Source: Streptomyces sp. NRRL WC-3549
GTDB lineage: Bacteria > Actinomycetota > Actinomycetes > Streptomycetales > Streptomycetaceae
Assembly (NCBI RefSeq): GCF_000721935.1
Contig: NZ_KL585406.1
Coordinates: forward strand, 62,081 to 77,352
DNA: 15,272 nt
Direction: 5' to 3'
A program made the translations under genes and the position numbers. Every line of letters starts with the position of its first letter. Position 1 is the first letter of the stretch. Below, in pieces: positions 7,338 through 13,236 of this stretch. Below the pieces are notes generated by a model that was not told the DNA's origin, searched no databases, and saw only the letters and a list, made by a program, of their open reading frames with translations.

Positions 7338-7506
7338 ACATATCCGGGCGAGACGACCACTGCACGCGCAGGTCTCACCAATCGCGGTCATGCCCGCTCT
7401 GCGGGTCACCTGCAGGCACTATGCAAAGCCGAGTCCGACCTCACGGGGCGGCAGGAAACGTATTGCCTGATCGGTGTACCCCTCGAACGTGAAAACGGGC
7501 CTCCGG

Positions 7507-7614
7507 TCAGGCGGATCGGTAGGCCGTGACGAGCAAGGCGAACACGGCGACGACGAGGAGAACCTGAGCACTGGCCTGTCTCCAGCCCCAGCCCTTCGCA
7601 TCCATCCGCCGCAA
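7507..7614 (-). CDS. Single-membrane-segment microprotein (35 aa, TTG start)
   Basis: A 35-aa frame, too short for most gene finders. The product is a short basic/aromatic head (MRRMDAKGWGWRQ) followed by one hydrophobic helix, VLLVVAVFALLVTAY, and a short RSA tail, so it is probably a single-pass membrane peptide with the N-terminus inside. The TTG at 7614 is preferred: GAAGG lies six bases upstream and shares bases with the TGA stop of the gene before it, a coupled arrangement. An in-frame ATG at 7605 would give 32 aa but has no usable ribosome site. It is the second gene after the resolvase-like protein. It could be a small membrane regulator or toxin-like peptide; nothing in the sequence decides this. 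Confidence 0.5.
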   Translation of the reverse strand: MRRMDAKGWGWRQASAQVLLVVAVFALLVTAYRSA

Positions 7615-7623
7615 CGGTCGCCT

Positions 7624-8232
7624 TCAAGTCGGACCGGGCGGCTCCTCGGGGATCACGAGGTGAATGAACGCCTGGTACCGCTCGCCCAGCTCCTTGATCA
7701 CGGCGCGGTACTCGTCGTCATCGGAGCTGATGTTGTGCCGGTCCAGGACGATCACGCCGTCCGCGAAGCCGCCTCGGATCAGTCGCTCGACCTCCCCCCA
7801 GCCAGGGCGCTTCCAGGGCGGTGTGTAGATGCCACGGCCGGCACCCGAGCCAGGGCGGTACGTCGTGGTCACGGGAACGGCTACGTCGTGAAACCTTGCT
7901 CCCATTGCGTAGCCATGCTGCTCGGCCTCGGCCTGGAGGGTGTTCCAGTCCTCGTCCGGGGTGGCACTCCTGCTCGTCACCAAGCTGTACGCCAGCACCC
8001 GCAGACGGCGATCACCAGAGCAGCGGTCGCGCCTTTCGGTCGCCTCGCGACAGAACTGCTGACGGAGCCGGACGAACTCGCCGCTGCGCGCCGGACGCTC
8101 CAGCGGGGCGGGTTCGCGGTGCCTCTCCTGGGTTTGAACAGTGTCGGTGTCCGTTCGGTCCCGGGATCCCATCAGGCTGATCCGTGGACTGGAGACGGCG
8201 ATCATGTCGCCCAGGCTTTTGCTTGTCTTCAT
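7624..8232 (-). CDS. Resolvase-fold-like protein lacking canonical catalytic residues
   Basis: A 202-aa product. Residues from about 75 onward resemble the catalytic domain of serine recombinases: a first strand VLAYSLVTSRS, then EAEQHGYAM, a RPGWGEVERLIRGGFADGVI helix and strand, DRHNISS, and a last strand FIHLVIPE. In true recombinases the first motif is YxRVS with the nucleophilic Ser and a catalytic Arg; here the aligned stretch is YSLVT, and the later DRLxR motif reads DRHNI. If that alignment is right, both catalytic positions are lost and the protein would not recombine DNA; it may bind DNA or a partner. There is no C-terminal DNA-binding zinc or recombinase domain. The N-terminal 70 residues are charged and low-complexity. 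The ATG at 8232 has GGGGAAGG upstream. It is divergent from the XRE regulator and followed by the microprotein. Function unknown. Confidence 0.75.
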   Translation of the reverse strand: MKTSKSLGDMIAVSSPRISLMGSRDRTDTDTVQTQERHREPAPLERPARSGEFVRLRQQFCREATERRDRCSGDRRLRVLAYSLVTSRSATPDEDWNTLQAEAEQHGYAMGARFHDVAVPVTTTYRPGSGAGRGIYTPPWKRPGWGEVERLIRGGFADGVIVLDRHNISSDDDEYRAVIKELGERYQAFIHLVIPEEPPGPT

Positions 8233-8525
8233 GGTCGCCTTCCCCTAGATCGTGCGTGCTCAGCCCGCGCAGGGCTCATCCGACGGTTGCGCAATACGTT
8301 CGGTCCGACCGACCACTACGTTCACCACTGACGTGAATCAGGTCCGTGTCAGGCGACGTTCGGATACCGTGTGATCAGCTCGTACCGACGATGAAAGCGG
8401 TACGGAAGCCCCATGGACAGGCCCTGGATGGAGCCCCGCACGCTGGCTCCGCAGGCGCCATGGAGAGCCGCCCGTGTCGCTGGCTCGACCGCGGGTGAAC
8501 GAAAGTCCACGGTGGAGGAGGAAGC
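8233..8525. promoter_or_regulatory. Divergent promoter region between the resolvase-like gene and the XRE regulator
   Basis: This gap must drive both divergent transcripts. Three ACGTTC copies lie at 8296-8301, 8318-8323 and 8356-8361 (22 and 38 bases apart), and TTCAC/GTGAA forms a short inverted repeat at 8319-8335. These are candidate operators for the XRE protein. No clear -35/-10 pair stands out. The ribosome site of the regulator is GGAGGAGGAAGC directly before its GTG. Confidence 0.45.
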
Positions 8526-9953
8526 GTGGGGCAGCAGCCGAACGAGCTGACTCCGGACGCCGGCCCATGGCATCGCTGGGGTTACGAGCTACGCCAGTTC
8601 CGCGAGGCCCGTCTGCTGTCGCAACAGGCTCTGGCTCGTAGGGTGTTGATCGACCGTGCACATCTCGGGCGCTTCGAGCGCGCTGAACGCCCCGTCCCGA
8701 AGCACGCGGCCATCGCTCTCGATGATGCCCTCGATGCCGCCGGCGCATTGGTTCGTGGCTGGGAAAGCGCGGAGCGCGAGGCTCCCCAGGACTGCTCCGC
8801 CCCGGTGTCCAGAGCCGGGACATCGGCTCATGGGGCCAGCACACGGAGCCATGGGGCCAGCGCCCCGGAGACCCTGGCCATGAGCGCGGTCGTGCGGGCA
8901 GGCTCTCTCGCAGACGACACGGACACGGTCGTCGTCCCCGCCCGCATCCACGGAAGGATCCTCTTCGTGCCCGTGCCCCGCCGCGCTGTTCTCGCCTCAG
9001 GGATCGCCGGCCTGGCTGCGACAGCCATGCCGGCCGCGACGCCGGCGGCTGCCACCGAACTCGCCGACATGGGGTCTCCCCTCGAGCACTTCGCGCAACT
9101 CCGCCGGGTGATGATCCAGACCGACAACCTCATCGGCCCCCGGCACGTGTTGCCCGCCCTGCAACAACACCTCGTCTCCCTTGCCACGAGACGCCGAGCC
9201 GCTCGTGGCACCGACGCCATCAAGCTTCTCGCCCTGGAAACGCGATACGAAGAGCTGGCAGGCTGGTTCGCCCAGGACATCGGCGACGAGCGCACCGCCC
9301 ACGGCCACACCGCGAAAGCACTGGACGCTTCCCACATCACCGGCGACACCGATCTCACCGCGTACATCCTCGGCCGTAAGGCACAGCTCGCGGTCGACAC
9401 CGGTCATCCTGCCGACGCTCTCGGCCTCGCCGCAGCCGCCCGACGCACCGCCCGCCCCGGGAGCCGCCTCGAAGTCATCGCCGTTCTGCACGAGGCCCAC
9501 GCGCACGCCGTACTCGGTGAAGGCGGTGAAGCCCACAGGGCGTACGACACCGCGCTTGCTCTTCTCATTCGCGCGGGCTCCGATGGCGTCTGGGGTTCCT
9601 GGCTCGATACGGCGTACATCAGCACCGCCCGGGCCCGCTCCCTCGCCGCACTCGGCGAGTATGCGCAGGCCGCAGCAGGCTTCGACAGCGCCCTAACAGT
9701 GCTCCCGCCCGCATATCGCCGGGACCGCGGTGTCTACCTCGCTCGCGCTGCACGTGCCCACGCGGGCACAGGCAACGTAACCCTCGCTGCCCGAATCGGC
9801 GGGCAGGCCGTCGGGATCGCCGCCGAGACCGGATCTGCCCGCATCTTCGGACAGCTCGACCGGCTCGACCAGGCACTGGCCCCCGCAGCCGGCGAGGACG
9901 GCGTCGCCGAGTTCCGAGCCTCACTCGACCGAATCGTTCTGCATCCCGCCTGA
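8526..9953 (+). CDS. XRE-family transcriptional regulator with TPR-like C-terminal region
   Basis: A 475-aa predicted DNA-binding regulator. An XRE/Cro-type helix-turn-helix occupies about residues 19-75 (RQFREARLLSQQALARRV then AHLGRFERAERPVP). A low-complexity linker follows, containing a duplicated HGAS motif. At about 152-176 comes a twin-arginine-like hydrophobic stretch, RRAVLASGIAGLAATAMPAA, a common feature of these Streptomyces regulators and not a true signal because it is internal. The remainder is Ala-rich paired helices (for example EAHRAYDTALALLIRAGSDG and ALGEYAQAAAGFDSALTVLP) typical of TPR-type sensor domains. The GTG at 8526 is preceded by GGAGGAGGAAG, which fixes the start. 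It lies 29 bases before the reductase gene, so it is probably the first gene of that operon and may regulate it and the divergent gene. No ligand can be named. Confidence 0.88.
   Translation: MGQQPNELTPDAGPWHRWGYELRQFREARLLSQQALARRVLIDRAHLGRFERAERPVPKHAAIALDDALDAAGALVRGWESAEREAPQDCSAPVSRAGTSAHGASTRSHGASAPETLAMSAVVRAGSLADDTDTVVVPARIHGRILFVPVPRRAVLASGIAGLAATAMPAATPAAATELADMGSPLEHFAQLRRVMIQTDNLIGPRHVLPALQQHLVSLATRRRAARGTDAIKLLALETRYEELAGWFAQDIGDERTAHGHTAKALDASHITGDTDLTAYILGRKAQLAVDTGHPADALGLAAAARRTARPGSRLEVIAVLHEAHAHAVLGEGGEAHRAYDTALALLIRAGSDGVWGSWLDTAYISTARARSLAALGEYAQAAAGFDSALTVLPPAYRRDRGVYLARAARAHAGTGNVTLAARIGGQAVGIAAETGSARIFGQLDRLDQALAPAAGEDGVAEFRASLDRIVLHPA
8829..8861 (+). repeat. Direct repeat CATGGGGCCAGC within the XRE gene linker
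   Basis: Two identical 12-base copies, at 8829-8840 and 8850-8861, 21 bases (seven codons) apart. They encode the duplicated HGAS in the linker between the DNA-binding and TPR-like regions. Confidence 0.7.
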
Positions 9954-9982
9954 CTCACCCGCGCACGCCGCCTGGAGATACC

Positions 9983-10681
9983 GTGCCCCGCCCGTACGTC
10001 CTGCTGTCCGCAGCTGTATCGATCGACGGCCACCTCGACACCCGCCCGGGCGAGGACCGGCTCCTGCTCTCCAACAAGGAGGACTTCGAACGCGTCGACT
10101 CCGTACGAGCCAGTGTCGACGCGATCCTTGTCGGCGCCGGCACACTCCGCGCCGACAACCCCCGCCTCCTCGTCAACTCGGCGGAACGCAGGGCGTCCCG
10201 GGTCGCCGCTGGCCAGCCGGAGTACCCGCTGAAGGTCACCATCACAGGAACGGGCAACCTCGACCCCGGCTGGAAGTTCTGGCACCACGGAGGCGACAAG
10301 CTCGTCCTGGCCGTGGGCCACGAGGCCACCGCGAAAGCTCGCGCCAACCTCGGCGACCTGGCTACCGTTCAGAGTGTCCCCACTGAGGCCGTATGGCCCG
10401 CCACGCTCGACATTCTCGGCGACGAGTACGCCGTCAGGCGGCTCATGGTCGAGGGTGGCGGAACCGTTCACACACAGCTCCTCGAAGCAGCTCTAGCCGA
10501 CGAGCTCCAACTCGTCATCGCCCCGCTCCTGGTCGGTCAGCCGGATGCAGTGCGCATGCTCGGCCCAGCGAGCTATCCCGGCGGGCCCGCCGCCCGCCTC
10601 CGACTTCTCGAGGCCCGCCAGATCGGCGACGTGGTACTCCTGAGGTACGCCCCCAAGGACACCTCGACGGAGCCCCGATGA
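9983..10681 (+). CDS. RibD C-terminal-type (dihydrofolate-reductase-like) reductase
   Basis: A 232-aa NAD(P)H-dependent reductase of the RibD C-terminal domain family, which in riboflavin synthesis reduces the ribosylamino-pyrimidine intermediate. Seen: the N-terminal substrate motif SIDGHLDT, the GAGTLRADNPRL block and the MVEGGGTVHTQLL block, all typical of this fold. The start is a GTG at 9983 with GGAG six bases upstream. Its stop overlaps the following deaminase start as ATGA. The pair therefore looks like a RibD enzyme split into separate reductase and deaminase proteins, with the order reversed. Because no other rib gene is nearby and a regulator leads the operon, the substrate may be a different pyrimidine or GTP-derived intermediate, or the pair may provide accessory riboflavin-type chemistry. 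The fold is certain, the substrate is not. Confidence 0.88.
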   Translation: MPRPYVLLSAAVSIDGHLDTRPGEDRLLLSNKEDFERVDSVRASVDAILVGAGTLRADNPRLLVNSAERRASRVAAGQPEYPLKVTITGTGNLDPGWKFWHHGGDKLVLAVGHEATAKARANLGDLATVQSVPTEAVWPATLDILGDEYAVRRLMVEGGGTVHTQLLEAALADELQLVIAPLLVGQPDAVRMLGPASYPGGPAARLRLLEARQIGDVVLLRYAPKDTSTEPR

Positions 10682-11169
10682 GCACCACCCCTTCAGCCTG
10701 CGCTCCCGGCACCGGCCGCGAGCCCAACACCGCAGACCGCAACTGGCTCGCTCTCGCCTGTGAGCTGGCCGCCCTCTGCCCGCCTTCGGAGACCGCCTTC
10801 AGCGTGGGGGCGGTCATCGTCGCGGCCGACGGGACCGAACTCGCCCGCGGCTACTCCCGCGAGAGCGACCCCCACGACCACGCAGAGGAAGGGGCCCTCG
10901 CCAAGCTCCCCGCCGAGGACGCCCGGCTCGCCACCGCCACGATCTACAGCTCCCTGGAGCCATGCGCCAGACGGGCATCCCGCCCTCGCCCCTGCGCCCA
11001 GCTCATCCGCGACGTGGGCCTCCGCCGCGTCGTCACCGCGTGGAGCGAACCCGATACGTTCGTCGTCGGCGCCGATGGCACCGAGGTCCTCGAAGACGCC
11101 GGCGTCGCAGTTCTTGCACTGCCTGAGTACGCAAACGCTGCACAGGCGCCGAACCGGCACCTCCTCTGA
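10678..11169 (+). CDS. Cytidine-deaminase-fold (RibD N-terminal-like) deaminase
   Basis: A 163-aa zinc hydrolase of the cytidine/deoxycytidylate deaminase superfamily. The catalytic signature is complete: HAE with His68 and Glu70 (DPHDHAEEG), then SLEPCARRASRPRPC with Cys96 and Cys106 as the remaining zinc ligands. The nine-residue spacing between the cysteines, like the PCxxxGxTPPC of riboflavin deaminases, is longer than the PCxxC of many nucleoside deaminases. The ATG at 10678 overlaps the reductase stop as ATGA, so the two are made together; the open frame upstream of it is a shadow of the reductase gene. Expected reaction: hydrolytic deamination of an aminopyrimidine ring, with the reductase acting on the product or its precursor. 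The real substrate cannot be read from the sequence. Confidence 0.88.
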   Translation: MSTTPSACAPGTGREPNTADRNWLALACELAALCPPSETAFSVGAVIVAADGTELARGYSRESDPHDHAEEGALAKLPAEDARLATATIYSSLEPCARRASRPRPCAQLIRDVGLRRVVTAWSEPDTFVVGADGTEVLEDAGVAVLALPEYANAAQAPNRHLL

Positions 11170-11245
11170 TCCTCGGGGGTGAGCAGTTGCGGGTACGACA
11201 CTGATTCCTCCTGGTTGTGTGGTCCAAGGGGTGCCTGCGGAGACG

Positions 11246-11274
11246 AGCCCGTCGCTGTTCGGCGGGGACGGGCT
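11246..11274 (+). terminator. Possible terminator hairpin after the deaminase gene
   Basis: Arms AGCCCGTC (11246-11253) and GACGGGCT (11267-11274) around a 13-base loop, 76 bases after the deaminase stop, with no U-tract. It is the best candidate in the 206 bases between the deaminase stop and the decayed genes, which otherwise show nothing. Confidence 0.35.
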
Positions 11275-11375
11275 GGCCCCAGGCTCGGTCTGGCCTGGTT
11301 CAAGCCGCGCGCATGGCGGAGCGGCCGTTGGCGAGCATCCCATTGGTCACGTCCGCTGCACGGCCATTGCGGTGC

Positions 11376-11559
11376 TCAGAGCGGCCGGGCGGTGAACGGC
11401 ACAAGCTCACCCGAGCGCGTGATGGGTGCGGTGATGTGCTGGCCGCAGGCGACGTAGGGCTCGGCGTCTCGCTCGGGGGTGACCTCTCAGCGGAGGGTGG
11501 CGCCACAGGTGCGGTTCCCATCCACGGGTGGGGCAGGTGTCGGTGCTCGGGTCGGCCAT
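11376..11559 (-). pseudogene. Decayed small gene with CGATL and ACGQH segments
   Basis: The ATG at 11559 overlaps the stop of the preceding frame as TGATG and opens MADPSTDTCPTRG. The plausible continuation is in another frame: NRTCGATLR, then an in-frame TGA, then EVTPERDAEPYVACGQH and on to LVPFTARPL before the final stop at 11376. The amino-acid make-up is protein-like only when the frame is switched and the stop is skipped. The cysteines suggest a small metal-binding protein. Two lesions therefore seem present. The unbroken frame from the same ATG gives an Arg/His-rich product unlikely to be real. Confidence 0.4.
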
Positions 11560-11929
11560 CACGCCTCCTCAGTCTTCTGGCCAGGGCTGAACGCGGCTGC
11601 GATGAGTTCGAGCGTTACCTGCGCCTTCGGGACGTGAGCGTCTGTCGGTTCGTCGACGTCAGCAGCGCGGAGGTTCTCGATCACCAGCTTCCCCATCGGG
11701 TTGGTGCACAGGACGACGCGACGGTCCTGGCTGGTGGGGATGGTCGGCGGGAAGTGCAGGATGCCTGCGCGGGCGAGCTCGGTCTCGATGGTGCGGGCGA
11801 CCGTGCTGCCGGTGCGGCTGGCTCCAAGGATGTCCCGCAGGCGGCGGACGTGGACCTGGGGACTCCGTCCTTCTCCTCGATCGCGGCGACCAGGGAGGCG
11901 TAGATGGACATGGTGGTCTGGCTGGTCAC
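11559..11929 (-). pseudogene. Frameshifted orphan gene (about 123 aa if repaired)
   Basis: The GTG at 11929 overlaps the stop of the preceding gene (GTGA) and reads MTSQTTMSIYASLVAAIEEK. After DGVP the frame breaks. One base earlier or later the sequence continues protein-like as VHVRRLRDILGASRTGSTVA, with PPTIPTSQDRRVVLCTNPMG downstream, ending KTEEA at 11559. The break sits at a run of four Cs (plus-strand GGGG, 11858-11861); one more C would restore a full frame. The repaired product would be a soluble protein with a winged-helix-like feel, but I recognise no family. It is either a true frameshift or a homopolymer sequencing error. Confidence 0.6.
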
Positions 11930-12246
11930 GATCGAACGCCCTGTGTGCGGAGCTGATTCTCAGGGTGGACGAAGGGAAGGCCGTCCGCGGTGTAGACGGT
12001 CTCGGTGAAGGTCTGGAAGCCGAGGTTGTCGAACGCCTTCATGGCACGCGGGGAGTCGACGTTCCCGAGGTCGTCGTTGCCGACGACGGTCCGCAGCAGG
12101 TCCTTCGGCGCCCAGAGCACGGAGCCGATGAGGACGCCGTGGCGTCGGGGACGAACGTTCGGGCGAGCGTCGGCGGCGGCCAGAAGGACACCCTTCTGGG
12201 TGATGGTCACCTTCTCGCCGTTGATGGTGAGGGTGTGCGTGGGCAA
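11926..12246 (-). CDS. Orphan hypothetical protein (106 aa, TTG start)
   Basis: A 106-aa product with no family I recognise. The reading frame has strong G/C third-position bias throughout and a balanced composition: a short beta-rich N-terminus (THTLTINGEKVTITQKGVLL), a middle with VLIGSVLWAPKDLLRTVVGN, and a C-terminus with NLGFQTFTETVYTADGLPF. The TTG at 12246 is chosen because GGAAGGA lies seven bases upstream; the frame extends further to 12369 but crosses a hairpin and becomes Arg/Ser/Pro-rich. A GTG seven bases closer to the ribosome site is in another frame. The stop overlaps the following frameshifted gene, so it belongs to the same mini-operon. Its neighbours are decayed, yet this gene is intact. 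A phage- or plasmid-type small gene is my best guess, without direct evidence. Confidence 0.65.
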   Translation of the reverse strand: MPTHTLTINGEKVTITQKGVLLAAADARPNVRPRRHGVLIGSVLWAPKDLLRTVVGNDDLGNVDSPRAMKAFDNLGFQTFTETVYTADGLPFVHPENQLRTQGVRS

Positions 12247-12272
12247 TGCACGTTCCTTCCGAGACGACGAGG

Positions 12273-12300
12273 GCCTCGGCCACCGAAAGGCGACCGAGGC
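12273..12300 (-). terminator. Hairpin upstream of the TTG-start gene
   Basis: The arms are GCCTCGGCCACC (12273-12284) and GGCGACCGAGGC (12289-12300) with a four-base loop. In minus-strand RNA all 12 positions pair, two as G-U; in plus-strand RNA those two are A-C mismatches. It therefore belongs to the minus-strand transcript, between the broken upstream frame and the 106-aa gene. Confidence 0.6.
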
Positions 12301-12326
12301 CGATCGTAGGACAACCTGCTGGAGTG

Positions 12327-12485
12327 TCAGGCCGCGAGCGTTCGGGGGCAGCGGCGAAATCTCGTCCACCTGAACGACGGGGACTGTGTCGAGGATGGCT
12401 CCTGTTCACTCTCAACGAGCTCGGCCAGCGCGAGGACTCCCGGGGTCTCGACCTCGACGACGAGCGTTGCGGCTCGTCGCGTCAT
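12327..12485 (-). pseudogene. Short reading frame, probably the 5' part of a frameshifted gene
   Basis: From the ATG at 12485 the frame reads MTRRAATLVVEVETPGVLAL then AELVESEQEP, which is protein-like. The strict frame then becomes Ser/Arg/Trp-rich and stops at 12327 (52 aa). Shifting by one base after EQEP gives ILDTVPVVQVDEISPLPPN and RGLTLQQVVL, again protein-like, running into the hairpin. I therefore suspect a frameshift near 12395-12400. The upstream GGGGAACGTGC resembles the region before the neighbouring TTG-start gene. Function unknown. This is less clear than the break at 11858. Confidence 0.4.
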
Positions 12486-12577
12486 CGGCACGTTCCCCGA
12501 GCTCCCACAGGCCGCGCGCTGAGGCCAGAAGAAGCCTGATTACCCCAGGCCAGAGGCGTCCTCCGTGCCTCCGCGCC

Positions 12578-12629
12578 AGGGACTTTTTCAGGGATTTTCA
12601 GCGCTGTCCGAGGGACTTCCGAAGGACTT
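12578..12629. repeat. Four AGGGACTT-like short direct repeats
   Basis: Copies begin at 12578 (AGGGACTTTTT), 12590 (AGGGATTTTC), 12611 (AGGGACTTCC) and 12622 (AAGGACTTTCC). The spacings are 12, 21 and 11 bases, close to whole helical turns. They lie between the decayed operon and the rnpB terminator. They could be protein-binding sites or remains of a recombination or replication site. Confidence 0.5.
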
Positions 12630-12663
12630 TCCGCCGCCTAACGCGGCAAGCCCTCGAAAGACC

Positions 12664-12699
12664 GGAAAGGGCCTCCGACGCAGGTCAGAGGCCCTTTCC
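12664..12699 (-). terminator. rnpB terminator
   Basis: Perfect arms GGAAAGGGCCTC (12664-12675) and GAGGCCCTTTCC (12688-12699) about 20 bases beyond the 3' end of the RNase P RNA in its direction of transcription. The sequence after the stem contains GGTCTTTCG, slightly U-rich. The stem is symmetric and could stop transcription from either side. Confidence 0.8.
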
Positions 12700-12719
12700 A
12701 AGGCGAAGCCGCAGGTAGC

Positions 12720-13127
12720 GGCAGACGAGTCGGGCTGTACGCCGGGTTCTGTCACCCGGTCGCCTCGCGGCGGCCGGGGAGACGGCCATCCATCTAGGAC
12801 CGGCATTGCTGCCGGCCTCGTGCGGTCTACCCGCGAACTCGGGCGGGCAGCCCTCGGTCGTTCGCGCAGGAGCACCGGGGTGCTCCCTCTTGACCTTGCT
12901 CCGGGTGGGGTTTACCTAGCCGCCTGAGTCACCTCAGGCGCTGGTGGTCTCTTACACCACCGTTTCACCCTTACCGAGGACCGAGGTCCCCGGCGGTCTG
13001 TTTTCTGTGGCACTGTCCCGCGAGTCACCCCGGGTGGCCGTTAGCCACCACCCTGCCCTGTGGAGCCCGGACGTTCCTCGGGAGGATCCGAGGATCCCCA
13101 CGCGGCCGTCCGCCCGGCTCGTCTGCC
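12720..13127 (-). ncRNA. rnpB: RNase P RNA component, bacterial class A
   Basis: The catalytic RNA that matures tRNA 5' ends. Seen on the minus strand: the conserved 5' block GAGGAACGTCCGGGCTCC (complement of 13062-13079) and the 3' block ACAGAACCCGGCGTACAG (complement of 12735-12752), which together form helix P4. Between them lie GGTAAGGGTGAAACGGTGG and ACAGAAAACAGACCGCC. The ends pair as helix P1: GGCAGACGAG at the 5' end with CTCGTCTGCC at the 3' end, extendable with one mismatch. The length is about 408 bases, as expected for actinobacteria. Ends are placed from P1 and may be off by a few bases. Confidence 0.95.
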
Positions 13128-13236
13128 GTACCGGCCATGGTACCCGGCGGAGCGAGGCCGTCCGCCCGGCCCCGTACCCTTGCTGACGGGCTCCCGCGCG
13201 TGTGGGGCCCCGTGTCGCGTCCGAAGGAGAATCCCC
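13128..13236. promoter_or_regulatory. Divergent promoter region of rnpB and yaaA
   Basis: For rnpB, a -10-like TACCAT lies at 13142-13137 on the minus strand, about seven bases before the expected 5' end. The matching -35 is poor (GCGGAC). For yaaA only the ribosome site GAAGGAGA (13223-13230) is clear. Confidence 0.4.

Larger units (their letters stand above)
7124..7506. other. 383-base gap between the microprotein and the DUF5999 gene
   Basis: No convincing gene is seen on either strand. The stretch holds a nested hairpin (7154-7212), a widely spaced inverted repeat (7248-7257 with 7328-7337), and a small hairpin CCCGC/GCGGG at 7393-7405. A weak minus-strand -10-like CATAGT lies at 7418-7423, without a good -35. 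It must contain the promoter of the DUF5999 pair and presumably the end of the transcript from the microprotein. Confidence 0.5.

Noticed and set aside
7474..8331. Plus-strand 285-codon open frame
   Set aside because: Antisense shadow of the resolvase-like gene and microprotein; composition lacks domain signatures.
8391..8498. Plus-strand 35-aa frame before the XRE gene
   Set aside because: No ribosome site, ordinary codon content, no recognisable features; within the divergent promoter region.
8349..8573. Minus-strand 74-aa frame in the same divergent region
   Set aside because: Some protein-like residues near its end, but it starts inside the XRE gene, has no clear ribosome site and no family match I can recall.
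11290..11330. GGTTCAAGCC resembling a tRNA T-loop
   Set aside because: No acceptor, D or anticodon stems can be built around it on either strand.
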